This document shows, piece after piece, positions 44,438 through 52,484 of a DNA stretch of 64,000 nucleotides. The DNA is taken from the NCBI RefSeq assembly GCF_042660705.1, contig NZ_JBHSUQ010000001.1, one strand, 5' to 3'. The notes under the pieces were generated by a model. The model was not told the origin of the DNA and did no database searches. It saw nothing but the letters and a program-made list of their open reading frames with translations. The translations under genes were made by a program, and so were the position numbers. Positions within the stretch are counted from its first letter, which is position 1. Every line of letters starts with the position of its first letter. Source of the DNA: Undibacterium_A arcticum. GTDB taxonomy: Bacteria; Pseudomonadota; Gammaproteobacteria; Burkholderiales; Burkholderiaceae_D.

Positions 44438-45067
44438 TTAAAGCGTGGGCTCAAAAATACCCGACATGCCGATGAATCCCGGCAAGCGTCTGACCCGCTC
44501 GATCCAGCGGCGAATCGCCGGATAATCATCGCGCATGACATCGCCTTCGTGCGACATCGCGATGTACGGAAAACAGGCAATGTCGGCGATGGTAGGCTGA
44601 TTGATCGCCAGCCACTGCTGCCCGATCATTTCCATGTCGGCGAGATGCTCGTCAATGATTCTGAATAAGGCATGCGCACCGGCCCGTGCCTGTTCGATAT
44701 CCAGCTCGTAACCGAGGGCGTCGTGCAGTCGTGCAGCGGAAGCGGTACGGGTAATGTCATCGGCCACGGAAAGCCACATGGCGATCTTGCCCATCGTGAC
44801 CGGATCATTCGGATACCATCTGCGTTCGGTATCGTATTGCGCAGCGAGATATATCAAGATCGCCTGCGCGTCACGCAAGCGAAGACTGCCATCCTCCAGC
44901 ACCGGCAGTTGACCGAAGGGGTTGATCTCCAGGAACTGCTCGGACTTGTGCTCCCTGCCGGGATAAAAATCCACCGCGACACTCTCATAGGGCACATTGA
45001 GTAGTTTCAGCAACAATCGCAGCTTGTAGCAATTGCCGGATAATTCGTAATTGTAGAGTTTGATCAT
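44438..45067 (-). CDS. GST-like protein (NdmE-like by context)
   Basis: This 209-residue protein has an N-terminal thioredoxin-like domain (MIKLYNYELSGNCYKLRLLL; INPFGQLPVLEDGSLRLRDA is the cis-Pro loop and SNAIL-type region) and an all-helical C-terminal domain (TIADIACFPYIAM). The N-terminal SGNCYK could bind glutathione. In the caffeine cluster of Pseudomonas putida CBB5, a GST-like protein, NdmE, is needed structurally for the NdmC-NdmD complex. Here the gene directly follows a Rieske-less oxygenase, as expected for such a role. A plain detoxifying transferase is the alternative. Confidence 0.75.
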   Translation of the reverse strand: MIKLYNYELSGNCYKLRLLLKLLNVPYESVAVDFYPGREHKSEQFLEINPFGQLPVLEDGSLRLRDAQAILIYLAAQYDTERRWYPNDPVTMGKIAMWLSVADDITRTASAARLHDALGYELDIEQARAGAHALFRIIDEHLADMEMIGQQWLAINQPTIADIACFPYIAMSHEGDVMRDDYPAIRRWIERVRRLPGFIGMSGIFEPTL

Positions 45068-45139
45068 GCAAATTCCTTCCATCGGTCCTATTGAGCACCA
45101 CGCATTTGAAAATCCATATCGAGCACGATGTGCCATCCC

Positions 45140-46009
45140 TCAGACTGCCTGTTGGACGCCATATTGCAATCCGATCTGGCGCAGCCAGCGGCGGTAAGCG
45201 ATGGATGACGCATCCGCGCGCGTCGGTATTTCAGACCGAGGATCGAGCGGCATCCGCTTCGGCAGCTGGCTTTCCAGAATCGGCCGGTCCTGGCCGAAGA
45301 TGGTTTGCTGAAATCCGATCACCTCACTGTCGGTATGCTCATCGTCAAAAATGAGCAACCACAGTGTGGCCCTGCATTCATCCTCTTTGACCGGCTGCAC
45401 ATAGACGCCGATCACATCCCGCTCGCCCGGCCGCGAAGGACAGGTCTTGTAGAGCGCGGCCGAAAAGGGTTGCATCACGCGATACGTGTAGTCGACGTGG
45501 AGCCCGTCCGTGGCCGAAGCCGCCGCCTTGGGTTGCCAAAAGCTGCACTCTTTGGCCCAGATTTCTCCGGTATCGGGATCCGTTTCGACCTTGTATTCCC
45601 TGACCTCGGTATGCGGCTCCTGGCCCAGGATATCGGTGTGGACGAATGGAAAATGCCCCATATCCAGGAAATTCTCAATGATTCTCAAGCCCGAGGTCTT
45701 TACCCCAAAGGTTCCGCAGTCGATGAAGCGACGGCCCGACTGGGTGAATTCAGGCAATGCGTACAGATCTTTTTGCGGGTTGCCGAGCGATACCCATACG
45801 AAGCCATAACGCTCTACTATTTTGTACTCGTGGCCATCTTGCTGGCAGGCTGCTTTGTCGGAAGCATGCAGGCTGCCATCGGCATCCCGCCAAAACGCGA
45901 TGTCCACCCCCAGCAATTGGGTGAACCGGCGCTCGCCCGGCTTTACTTTGCTGACGGCAGACACCACAAACCAGTCATTCAATACGATAGGGTCCAATAA
46001 GGTGGACAT
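45140..46009 (-). CDS. Rieske-less mononuclear iron oxygenase (NdmC-like)
   Basis: This 289-residue protein keeps the catalytic domain of Rieske oxygenases: ENFLDMGHFPFVHTD supplies the N, D and HxxxxH iron-site residues (about 110-125), and the C-terminal FQQTIFGQDRPILESQLPKR is typical of N- and O-demethylases. The N-terminal region has the outer shell of a Rieske domain (WRDADGSLHASDKAA, then IVERYGFVWVSLG), but the CxH and CxxH cluster loops, about 60 residues, are absent. NdmC, the 7-methylxanthine demethylase subunit, also lacks them and takes electrons from a Rieske domain on its partner. A random deletion is the alternative, but the frame and motifs are clean. Confidence 0.75.
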   Translation of the reverse strand: MSTLLDPIVLNDWFVVSAVSKVKPGERRFTQLLGVDIAFWRDADGSLHASDKAACQQDGHEYKIVERYGFVWVSLGNPQKDLYALPEFTQSGRRFIDCGTFGVKTSGLRIIENFLDMGHFPFVHTDILGQEPHTEVREYKVETDPDTGEIWAKECSFWQPKAAASATDGLHVDYTYRVMQPFSAALYKTCPSRPGERDVIGVYVQPVKEDECRATLWLLIFDDEHTDSEVIGFQQTIFGQDRPILESQLPKRMPLDPRSEIPTRADASSIAYRRWLRQIGLQYGVQQAV

Positions 46010-46043
46010 GGGGATCTCCGATGTGGTCGAAATGGGTGGCGAA

Positions 46044-46745
46044 CTAGGCGTGTGCTTCCAGCTGCCGCCTTTGCCGTTTGAACAACGCGCTGTGATGTGC
46101 GCGTATCCCGACATCGTCGCCGGCCGCGTTTTCACAACTGACCCATAGATGCAAGATGGACTTGTTGTCCGCCATAGGCTGGACCAGCAATATCGGCATG
46201 GCCTTGCCATCATCCGCACCGATCAACGCATTCGGGCCGATCACCTGGTAGCGATGCTCCGATGCGTGCTGCAGTTGTGCCACCACTGTGTCGGCAGATT
46301 GCTGGGTGACAAAGCTGCGGCAAAACAACGCGTGACGTGCGCTATTGGCCAATGCCGGCACGGTCGGCACTTCCGTCTCAGGTAGCCCCAGGCAAGCCCA
46401 GACCATCCCGTAACATTCAACCGTCCGGTAAGTCTTGGCACACACTGTTTTGGGTGGTGCCAGTTTGGGATGCGCAGGGATGTAAGTGCATTGACCGCCT
46501 GCGGCAAAGCGCCAACCATGGTAGCCGCAGGCCAACTGATCATCGACGATCCGCCCCATCGTGAAACGGGTGCCGCGATGCGGGCAACGATTGGCCCAGG
46601 CCTGGATCATTCCTTCCGAATTACGCCATAACGCTAATTCTTGCCCGTGCAGAAATGCTTGAATGATTTGTCCCGGTGGCACCTCGTCAGAAACGGCCAC
46701 CACCGACCAATTATTGGATAAATTTACATCAAGTGTCGTGCTCAC
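46044..46745 (-). CDS. Stand-alone Rieske [2Fe-2S] protein (NdmD N-terminal-like)
   Basis: This 233-residue protein has a complete Rieske site: NRCPHRGTRFTMG and LACGYHGWRF (CxH, 17 residues, CxxH). A C-terminal part of about 110 residues follows, without an iron-binding HxxxxH, so it cannot be an oxygenase by itself. It starts at GTG 46745 behind an AAGGAGG site. It lies between the reductase and the Rieske-less oxygenase. It can supply the missing cluster, as the extra N-terminal Rieske domain of NdmD does. Confidence 0.75.
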   Translation of the reverse strand: MSTTLDVNLSNNWSVVAVSDEVPPGQIIQAFLHGQELALWRNSEGMIQAWANRCPHRGTRFTMGRIVDDQLACGYHGWRFAAGGQCTYIPAHPKLAPPKTVCAKTYRTVECYGMVWACLGLPETEVPTVPALANSARHALFCRSFVTQQSADTVVAQLQHASEHRYQVIGPNALIGADDGKAMPILLVQPMADNKSILHLWVSCENAAGDDVGIRAHHSALFKRQRRQLEAHA

Positions 46746-46810
46746 AATACAGCCTCCTTCTATCTTGTTTTTTGAGCGCAGATTCATTTCTCGACGCGCT
46801 GCCCGCAGCG

Positions 46811-47770
46811 CTACAAATCGAGTACCAGCAGCGGACTTTTCGCGCGTGAAACACAGGGCATCATCTTGTCGCAAGATTTTTTCTCCGCGTCCGTCAGGAA
46901 CACATCCCGATGATCGGGGATTCCATCCAGCACACCCGTCAGGCAAGTGCCACACACCCCCTGCTCGCACGAGGTCTCGATGTGAACGCCATGCTCGGCC
47001 AACACCTCGATGATGGGCGTTCCGGCCGGGATCGAATACGTGCCGCCAGAACGTGCCAGCTTGACCTGAAAGGATTCTTGCGGTCCAGCTAATGACAATG
47101 GGTCGGCGGCGAAGTATTCGAGATGCACTGCCTCCGGCGGCCAAGTAGCTGCCGCAGTCGATTCCACCAGATCCATGAATGGACGCGGTCCGCACAGATA
47201 GAGATCGGCCCCCTCTGGCCTATGCCACAGCAGCTTGCGCAAGTAGGCGCGCAGCCCCTCTGGCTCCAGCGCATAGTGGAATTTCACCCGCCCGTTGAAT
47301 TCCGGGCCAGACAAAAGTTCGTGAAACGCCGTGTGCTGAATCGAGCGCGTAAAGTATTGCAGCTCGAACGAGGCGCCAGCCGCGAGCAGATGGCGCGCCA
47401 TCGAAATGACGGGTGTCACACCGATACCACCTGCCAGCAATAAATAATGTTTAGCGGATGGTTCAAGGAGAAAATTGTTGCGCGGTGTGCCGATGGTGAT
47501 GACGCTACCTTCCTTGATCCGCTCATGCATGGCCTGCGAACCCCCACGGGAAGCCGCCTCTTTTTTCACTGCGATCAGATAGCGATCCGTGTCATCCGGT
47601 CCGTTGCACAACGAGTACTGACGGATCAGCCCGGAACCGAGATGCACGTCGATGTGAGAACCAGGTGTAAAGGACGGCAACGGTGCGCCTGTCGTACTCA
47701 CCAACTCGAAGGACTTGATATCGCAAGCCTCCTGCGAGATCCGCTTCACTCTGACAGATACGGTAGTCAT
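46811..47770 (-). CDS. VanB/PDR-type oxidoreductase
   Basis: This 319-residue electron-transfer protein has an FMN-binding barrel (RQYSLCNGP), an NAD(P)H domain (LAGGIGVTPVISMARHL, LYLCGPRPFM) and a C-terminal plant-type [2Fe-2S] domain (ETSCEQGVCGTCLTGV with the last Cys in MPCVSRA). It passes electrons from NADH to a Rieske partner. It precedes the stand-alone Rieske gene by 65 bases. Together the two match the domain content of NdmD, but encoded by separate genes in swapped order. Confidence 0.88.
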   Translation of the reverse strand: MTTVSVRVKRISQEACDIKSFELVSTTGAPLPSFTPGSHIDVHLGSGLIRQYSLCNGPDDTDRYLIAVKKEAASRGGSQAMHERIKEGSVITIGTPRNNFLLEPSAKHYLLLAGGIGVTPVISMARHLLAAGASFELQYFTRSIQHTAFHELLSGPEFNGRVKFHYALEPEGLRAYLRKLLWHRPEGADLYLCGPRPFMDLVESTAAATWPPEAVHLEYFAADPLSLAGPQESFQVKLARSGGTYSIPAGTPIIEVLAEHGVHIETSCEQGVCGTCLTGVLDGIPDHRDVFLTDAEKKSCDKMMPCVSRAKSPLLVLDL

Positions 47771-47847
47771 ATGCTGCTTTCTGCGTTGCCCGCCGCCGAA
47801 GCCTGCGGCGGCGGTTGATTAGACCATTGGTTACAAATGAAACCGCG

Positions 47848-48948
47848 CTAGCCTTTCGGCAGATTGCCTTGCATGCCTTCGACGAACCAGTTGATGCCCT
47901 TGATTTGGTCGTCAGGCAATACTGCCCCGCTCGCAACCCGCTGTTTGCCGTCCTGATCCCTGATCGGCCCGGCAAATGGATGCAGTTGGCCGGCAATGAT
48001 TGCCCGCTCCTGCGCCGCCACATAACTCAGGGCATCTTTCGGAATCGCCGAGTTATATGGACTCATCTTCACCACACCCGCTTTCAGCCCGTCCCAACGA
48101 TGGTTCGCCACCCAAGTACCCGCCATCACCTCGCTCGCCGCGCTGATATAGTCGCTGCTCCAGTCCAGCACGAACGAGGTCAGGTGTTTCTTCGGGCCAT
48201 ACTTCGACATATCGCTCGCGTAGCCGATCGTCCACACACCCTTTTCTTCGCCGACTTGCACCGTGGTCGGCGTATCGGTCATCGACATCACCACGTCCGC
48301 CCCCTGTGAAATCAAGGCGTTGGCCGCATCCCTCTCCTTGCCGGGGTCGTACCAGGAATCGAGCCAGATGGTTTTGCAGATTATTTTGGGATTGACGCTG
48401 CGTGCGCCCAGCAGGAAGGCATTGGCGGGCCCCACCACGTCCGGAACCGGGAACCCGCCTACAAAGCCCAGAACGTTGCTTTTACTCATCTTTCCCGCAA
48501 CAATGCCGGCCAAATAGGTGCCCTCGTAATAGCGCGCCTCGAAAGCACCCAGGTTTTTCAGCGTCTTGATGCCGGAACAGAGCTCAAATTTGGTTTGAGG
48601 CATCGTCTGGGCGACTTTGAGCATCGGGTTCATATGCGAGAAACTGGTGCCGATGATCAGCTTATTACCTTGCGTCGCCAGATCGCGAAATACGCGCTCG
48701 GCGTCTTGTGCCTGTGCGACACCCTCGATCGTCGTGGTCTTGATCTTGCCGGGGAAGGCGGCTTCCATGGCTCTGCGCGCCAGGTCGTGCTGCTTGGTCC
48801 AACCAACATCTCCAATCGGCGAGACATAAGCGACTGCAACCTTCAGCACATCATCAGCAAACGCATCGAGCGCCCGCCCGCCAGTGGCCACCGTGATACC
48901 TACTGCGGAAACCTGCTTGAGAAAATCACGTCTATTCAGTATCAACAT
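47848..48948 (-). CDS. BMP-family ligand-binding protein with Tat signal
   Basis: This 366-residue protein has an N-terminal NRRDFLKQVSAVGITVATGG, a twin-arginine signal, then a BMP/PnrA-type fold (VAYVSPIGDVGWTKQHDLAR, YYEGTYLAGIVAGKMSKSNVLGFVGG, MTDTPTTVQVGEEKGVWTIG). BMP proteins bind purine nucleosides or related compounds. It is the first gene of the oxygenase operon, so it probably binds the operon's substrate or a derivative. No permease genes accompany it. It is only distantly related to the two BMP paralogs at 37021 and 51124. Confidence 0.8.
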   Translation of the reverse strand: MLILNRRDFLKQVSAVGITVATGGRALDAFADDVLKVAVAYVSPIGDVGWTKQHDLARRAMEAAFPGKIKTTTIEGVAQAQDAERVFRDLATQGNKLIIGTSFSHMNPMLKVAQTMPQTKFELCSGIKTLKNLGAFEARYYEGTYLAGIVAGKMSKSNVLGFVGGFPVPDVVGPANAFLLGARSVNPKIICKTIWLDSWYDPGKERDAANALISQGADVVMSMTDTPTTVQVGEEKGVWTIGYASDMSKYGPKKHLTSFVLDWSSDYISAASEVMAGTWVANHRWDGLKAGVVKMSPYNSAIPKDALSYVAAQERAIIAGQLHPFAGPIRDQDGKQRVASGAVLPDDQIKGINWFVEGMQGNLPKG

Positions 48949-49044
48949 AAAAATTTCCCTATCATAAATTTATGGGCGATCTCAACTTTCTGAACCTGGC
49001 GCATCCTTGATCAATGGTTATACTCCGGTTAAACCACGAGAATC

Positions 49045-49083
49045 AATATAAATGGTATTCCAAATTAATACAATGGTATACCA
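49045..49083 (-). promoter_or_regulatory. Operon promoter with two GntR-type operators
   Basis: On the minus strand, TTGTAT (complement of 49068-49073) and TATATT (49045-49050) are 17 bases apart. A near-perfect palindrome TGGTATTCCA (49053-49062) fills the spacer, and a perfect one, TGGTATACCA (49074-49083), abuts the -35 box, 21 bases centre to centre. The pattern agrees with TGGT...ACCA operators of GntR/FCD regulators. Confidence 0.65.
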
Positions 49084-49369
49084 AACAATTTTATTGGAAA
49101 TATTCAATACGCCAGAATCCGGGTTCAAAAATCGCGCGATCCAGCTCCGCCACGACCGAACCAGCCCAGACGAAACGCGTTAAATGCCGGCGGACGACTT
49201 GCCGACGGTAGCGGCAATGGCGGATCGCCTGCAGAGGGAATACCAGGCTGCGCACCGACGATTGGCGCCTGAATAACTCGCCTGAAATTTGGACGGCGGC
49301 ACTTTTTGTGATGCCGCCGTCACACTATGTGCGCTGATCCGTCTTATGATTATTCTGGAGGAATAATCA
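49084..49369. other. Intergenic with GC hairpin and probable ECF41 promoter
   Basis: It holds a stem-loop GACGGCGGCA/TGCCGCCGTC (49292-49321). CGTCACA (49318-49324) and CGTC (49340-49343) follow, a weaker version of the ECF41 promoter and possibly the sigma gene's own. A 30-codon frame before the hairpin (starting MPADDLPTVAAMADRLQREY) is not recognised. Confidence 0.45.
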
Positions 49370-50383
49370 ATGGATCAGCGCAACAACCAGCACGGCACTC
49401 AACACGGCACTCACCACACCGATCACTTCAATCAACATCGCACGCGGCTGCTCGGCATCGCTTACCGCATGCTGGGGACGCGCGCTGATGCCGAGGATGT
49501 ATTGCAGGATGCGTATCTGCGCTGGCATGAGGCAGCGCCGCCAGACAATCTTGAAGCGTGGCTGGTGACCGTGGTGACACGGCTCTGCATCGACCGCTTG
49601 CGCAAGGCCAAAGTCGAGCGCGCAGCGTATGTAGGACCATGGTTGCCGGAGCCGCTGATCGCGACTGCGGCCGACACCCGGTCGCCGGAATGGCTGCTTG
49701 AATTTGCCAGCGATGTTTCGACGGCTTTCCTGCTGGTGCTGGAACGGCTCGGTGCCGAAGAACGGGCAGCGTTTTTGTTACATGACGTGTTTGATGTTGA
49801 CTATGCCGAGCTTGCACGCATGTTGGGCAAGTCCGCGGCTAGCTGCCGGCAATTGGTGCATCGGGCCCGGGGCCGGGTGCGGCAACCGGCGTCGGCGCCG
49901 GCGCTGCCGCCAAAGTTTACGGTCAGCCCCGAGATGCACATGCAACTACTGCAGAAATTCATGGCCGCCAGCAAAACCGGTGATCGTGGCCAGCTGGCCG
50001 CCTTATTTAGCGCCGATGCGACGTTTACGGGTGATGGCGGCGGCAAGGTAGCGTCGGTATTGAACGTATTGCATGGCGCTGATCGGATTGCCCGTCTGCT
50101 GCATGTGATTGCGCGTAATTTTGGCCCGCGCCTGACATTTCAGGTCGTCGACATCAATGGCCAGCCGGGGGTATTACGGTATCTGGATGGCCAGCTGGAT
50201 TCGGTATCTTCGTTCGTGCTGGAAGCCGATGATGTAGTTGAAAACGACGCTGGCGACGCAGTTATCAAGGCCCGCATCAAGGCGCTGTACACGGTGCGCA
50301 ACCCGGACAAATTGCAGGGTGTCGACAGTTATTTCATTCATGTCCTGATTTTTTCAAAAACGCTGTCACAAACTTCTTCCTAG
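49370..50383 (+). CDS. ECF41-type RNA polymerase sigma factor (SigJ-like)
   Basis: This 337-residue protein has sigma region 2 (LLGIAYRMLGTRADAEDVLQDAYLRWHEA, with LVTVVTRLCIDRLRKAKVER) and region 4 (LGAEERAAFLLHDVFDVDYAELARMLGKSAASCRQLVHRARGRV). A SnoaL-like C-terminal domain of about 130 residues is typical of ECF41 and acts as a built-in control instead of an anti-sigma factor. GGAGG sits before the ATG. A consensus ECF41 promoter and the partner gene follow directly. Confidence 0.9.
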   Translation: MDQRNNQHGTQHGTHHTDHFNQHRTRLLGIAYRMLGTRADAEDVLQDAYLRWHEAAPPDNLEAWLVTVVTRLCIDRLRKAKVERAAYVGPWLPEPLIATAADTRSPEWLLEFASDVSTAFLLVLERLGAEERAAFLLHDVFDVDYAELARMLGKSAASCRQLVHRARGRVRQPASAPALPPKFTVSPEMHMQLLQKFMAASKTGDRGQLAALFSADATFTGDGGGKVASVLNVLHGADRIARLLHVIARNFGPRLTFQVVDINGQPGVLRYLDGQLDSVSSFVLEADDVVENDAGDAVIKARIKALYTVRNPDKLQGVDSYFIHVLIFSKTLSQTSS

Positions 50384-50390
50384 TCTCGTC
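50364..50390 (+). promoter_or_regulatory. ECF41 promoter upstream of the CMD gene
   Basis: TGTCACA at 50364-50370 and CGTC at 50387-50390, with exactly 16 bases between them, match the published ECF41 consensus as I recall it (TGTCACA-n16-CGTC). It overlaps the last codons of the sigma gene and lies about 57 bases before the carboxymuconolactone-decarboxylase ATG. Confidence 0.75.
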
Positions 50391-50447
50391 TTGTCAGGTA
50401 TGAGAAGCCTCTCATGACCATTACGCAAGATTACTCAAGGAGATTTC

Positions 50448-50915
50448 ATGTCCAGCTCACGACTTTCATACAGCACCCTGATGCCAAAGGGCTATCAAGC
50501 CATGCTCGCGCTGAGCGCCATCGTTGACGCTTCCAGCATCGGCAAGAAACTGGTTGATCTGGTGTTTTTACGCGTGTCCCAAGTCAATGGCTGTGCCTAT
50601 TGCATCGATTTGCACGCACGCGATCTGCTGGCGAACGGTGAAGACTGGCAGCGCGTCAACAGTCTGGTCGGCTGGCGTGAAACGAGCTTTTACAGTGCGC
50701 GGGAAAGAGCCGCACTGGCATGGGCGGAGGCGGTGACGGCGATTGCCGACACGCATGCACCGGATGCATTGTTCGAGGCACTGAAAGAGCATTTTGCCGA
50801 TGTCGAAATTACCGAACTGACCTATGCCATCACGTTGATGAATGCCTGGAATCGACTCGGGATCAGCTTTCAGCTGCCGGTAAAGAGGGCGGCGTCGGCA
50901 GGTGTCGCGCTATAA
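50448..50915 (+). CDS. Carboxymuconolactone decarboxylase family (AhpD-like) protein
   Basis: This 155-residue all-helical protein has the AhpD-type redox motif in VNGCAYCIDLHARDLL (CxxC followed by H), so a peroxide or thiol-disulfide role is more likely than decarboxylation. CMD-type genes are the standard partner of ECF41 sigma genes. AAGGAG precedes the ATG. It is driven by the promoter at 50364 and probably also by read-through from the sigma gene. Confidence 0.9.
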   Translation: MSSSRLSYSTLMPKGYQAMLALSAIVDASSIGKKLVDLVFLRVSQVNGCAYCIDLHARDLLANGEDWQRVNSLVGWRETSFYSARERAALAWAEAVTAIADTHAPDALFEALKEHFADVEITELTYAITLMNAWNRLGISFQLPVKRAASAGVAL

Positions 50916-51123
50916 CCTGAGCTGGCGGTCCAGCCGGTGATCTTATTGCCTCGGGCTATAACATTTCCGATATAAACCTATACGAATTGCAGAACAACTT
51001 CGGCCCCACTATCTTGCATCATGCCGGGGGGATCTGACACGCTCGGTTTTGCGCATGAAGATCACCACCAATCACACAAGATTACTGGCCATGTATGTCA
51101 GTGACACCCGGGGAGACCAAACG

Positions 51124-52176
51124 ATGTTGCTTTCTGCTCTACGTTTTAACAATATATCCAAACCTATCACCGAATCGGATAGCGCTCGGCCCGACCGCTG
51201 GCTGCGCAGCCTGCATCTGGCGTTCTTGCTACTGTGCGTGCTGCTGGTAGCCGAGTCGCACGCGGCTGACAAAATCATTTACATCCGGCCGGTGCCGATG
51301 AACGAGGATCCCTTGCTGAGGCTGGGAACCACCGGCGTCAACCAGGCCGCGCTGATGTATGGGATGGAGGCCAGCACGCTGGCCAGCCAGCCGACCCGCG
51401 AAGGCCGCCAACAGCAGCTCGATGCGGCGCTCAAACAAAACCCGAAAGTCGTGGTGTTGCTCGGCTTCGAATTCAAGGAACTGGTCGCCAATGTCGCCCG
51501 GCAGGCACCGAATACGCGCTTTTTCCTGCTCGAACATTGCGTCGATAATGCGCCGCCCAACCTGACCTGCATCCAGTTCCGCGAAACCGAAGCCAGCTAT
51601 CTGGCCGGTATTGCGGCCGGGCTGACATCACACAACGGCAAGGTCGGGATGATCGCGGCCTTTGATACCCCGGTGCGGCGCCAGAATGCAGAAGCCTTTG
51701 CAGCCGGCGCGATAGCGGCCAAACCTACGATTTCAGTCTACGATCCGCAGTGGATCGGCGGTGAGCAGCCATTCAACGACCCGGCACGCGGCGAGCAAGT
51801 GGCCAAGGCGATGCTGGCCGCAGGCGTGGACACGATTTTCAGCACCGCTGCCGTCAGCAATCAGGGCGTGTTCCGTGCGGTGGCAGCCCAGCCGAAAGCA
51901 CGCGTGATCGGCCACCCGGTGAATCAGTGCCGCGTGCTGCCAGGCAAGGTGCTCGACAATGTGGAAGTCCACCTCGACATCGCGATCCTGCTCGCAGTCG
52001 GGGAAGCGCTGCGGGGCACAGTGCGCGAGCGCATGGATTTCGGCTTGAGGGAAGGCGCGCTGTCGATGACCAGCTTGAGTCCCGATGCGGCACTGTCGGA
52101 ATGCGAAATCACCAAGGAACGCGCGCTGTTGCTGAAGCTGCGCGAGGCCAAAAAGATCATCATCAGCCGCAAATAA
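51124..52176 (+). CDS. BMP-family periplasmic binding protein, paralog 2
   Basis: This 350-residue protein has a long signal region with hydrophobic core LHLAFLLLCVLLVAESHA and a mature start ADKIIYIRPVPMNEDPLLRL that is nearly identical to paralog 1. Matching segments run end to end (FRETEASYLAGIAAGL, GGEQPFNDPARGEQVAKAML, GKVLDNVEVHLDIAILLAVG, final ISRK). No transporter genes are near. I chose the ATG at 51124 (after GGGGAGACC) over upstream starts because it gives the most normal signal peptide. Confidence 0.75.
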   Translation: MLLSALRFNNISKPITESDSARPDRWLRSLHLAFLLLCVLLVAESHAADKIIYIRPVPMNEDPLLRLGTTGVNQAALMYGMEASTLASQPTREGRQQQLDAALKQNPKVVVLLGFEFKELVANVARQAPNTRFFLLEHCVDNAPPNLTCIQFRETEASYLAGIAAGLTSHNGKVGMIAAFDTPVRRQNAEAFAAGAIAAKPTISVYDPQWIGGEQPFNDPARGEQVAKAMLAAGVDTIFSTAAVSNQGVFRAVAAQPKARVIGHPVNQCRVLPGKVLDNVEVHLDIAILLAVGEALRGTVRERMDFGLREGALSMTSLSPDAALSECEITKERALLLKLREAKKIIISRK

Positions 52177-52484
52177 GGTGGCGGGTGGCGCCAGTACGAC
52201 CGCCACCCATCGCAGCAGACTGCACCAGCGGCCAGCATCCGCTGTGGACCTCCGCCATAGCCGCATGCGATGCCGCCGCGGCCATGCTTGGCGCCAATGG
52301 GGGGAGTATCTGCGAAAAACGACCTGTTCCCCAATGATCTTGAGCGGATCCAAAAAATACTGCAGCCAGTATTTCATTGCCGACAGCTGCGCGCCGCGCC
52401 GCGGTCGCATCCTGCCGATTCCGCGTTATGATCCAACCTGCCAATGAATGGCGTTTCCATCCTGGTCCGGCGCCCGCACATCCC
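52177..52484. other. Intergenic after BMP paralog 2
   Basis: 308 bases. A GGTGGCG/CGCCACC hairpin just after the stop (about 52178-52207) could end transcription. The remainder is open in several frames without recognisable content. Confidence 0.4.
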
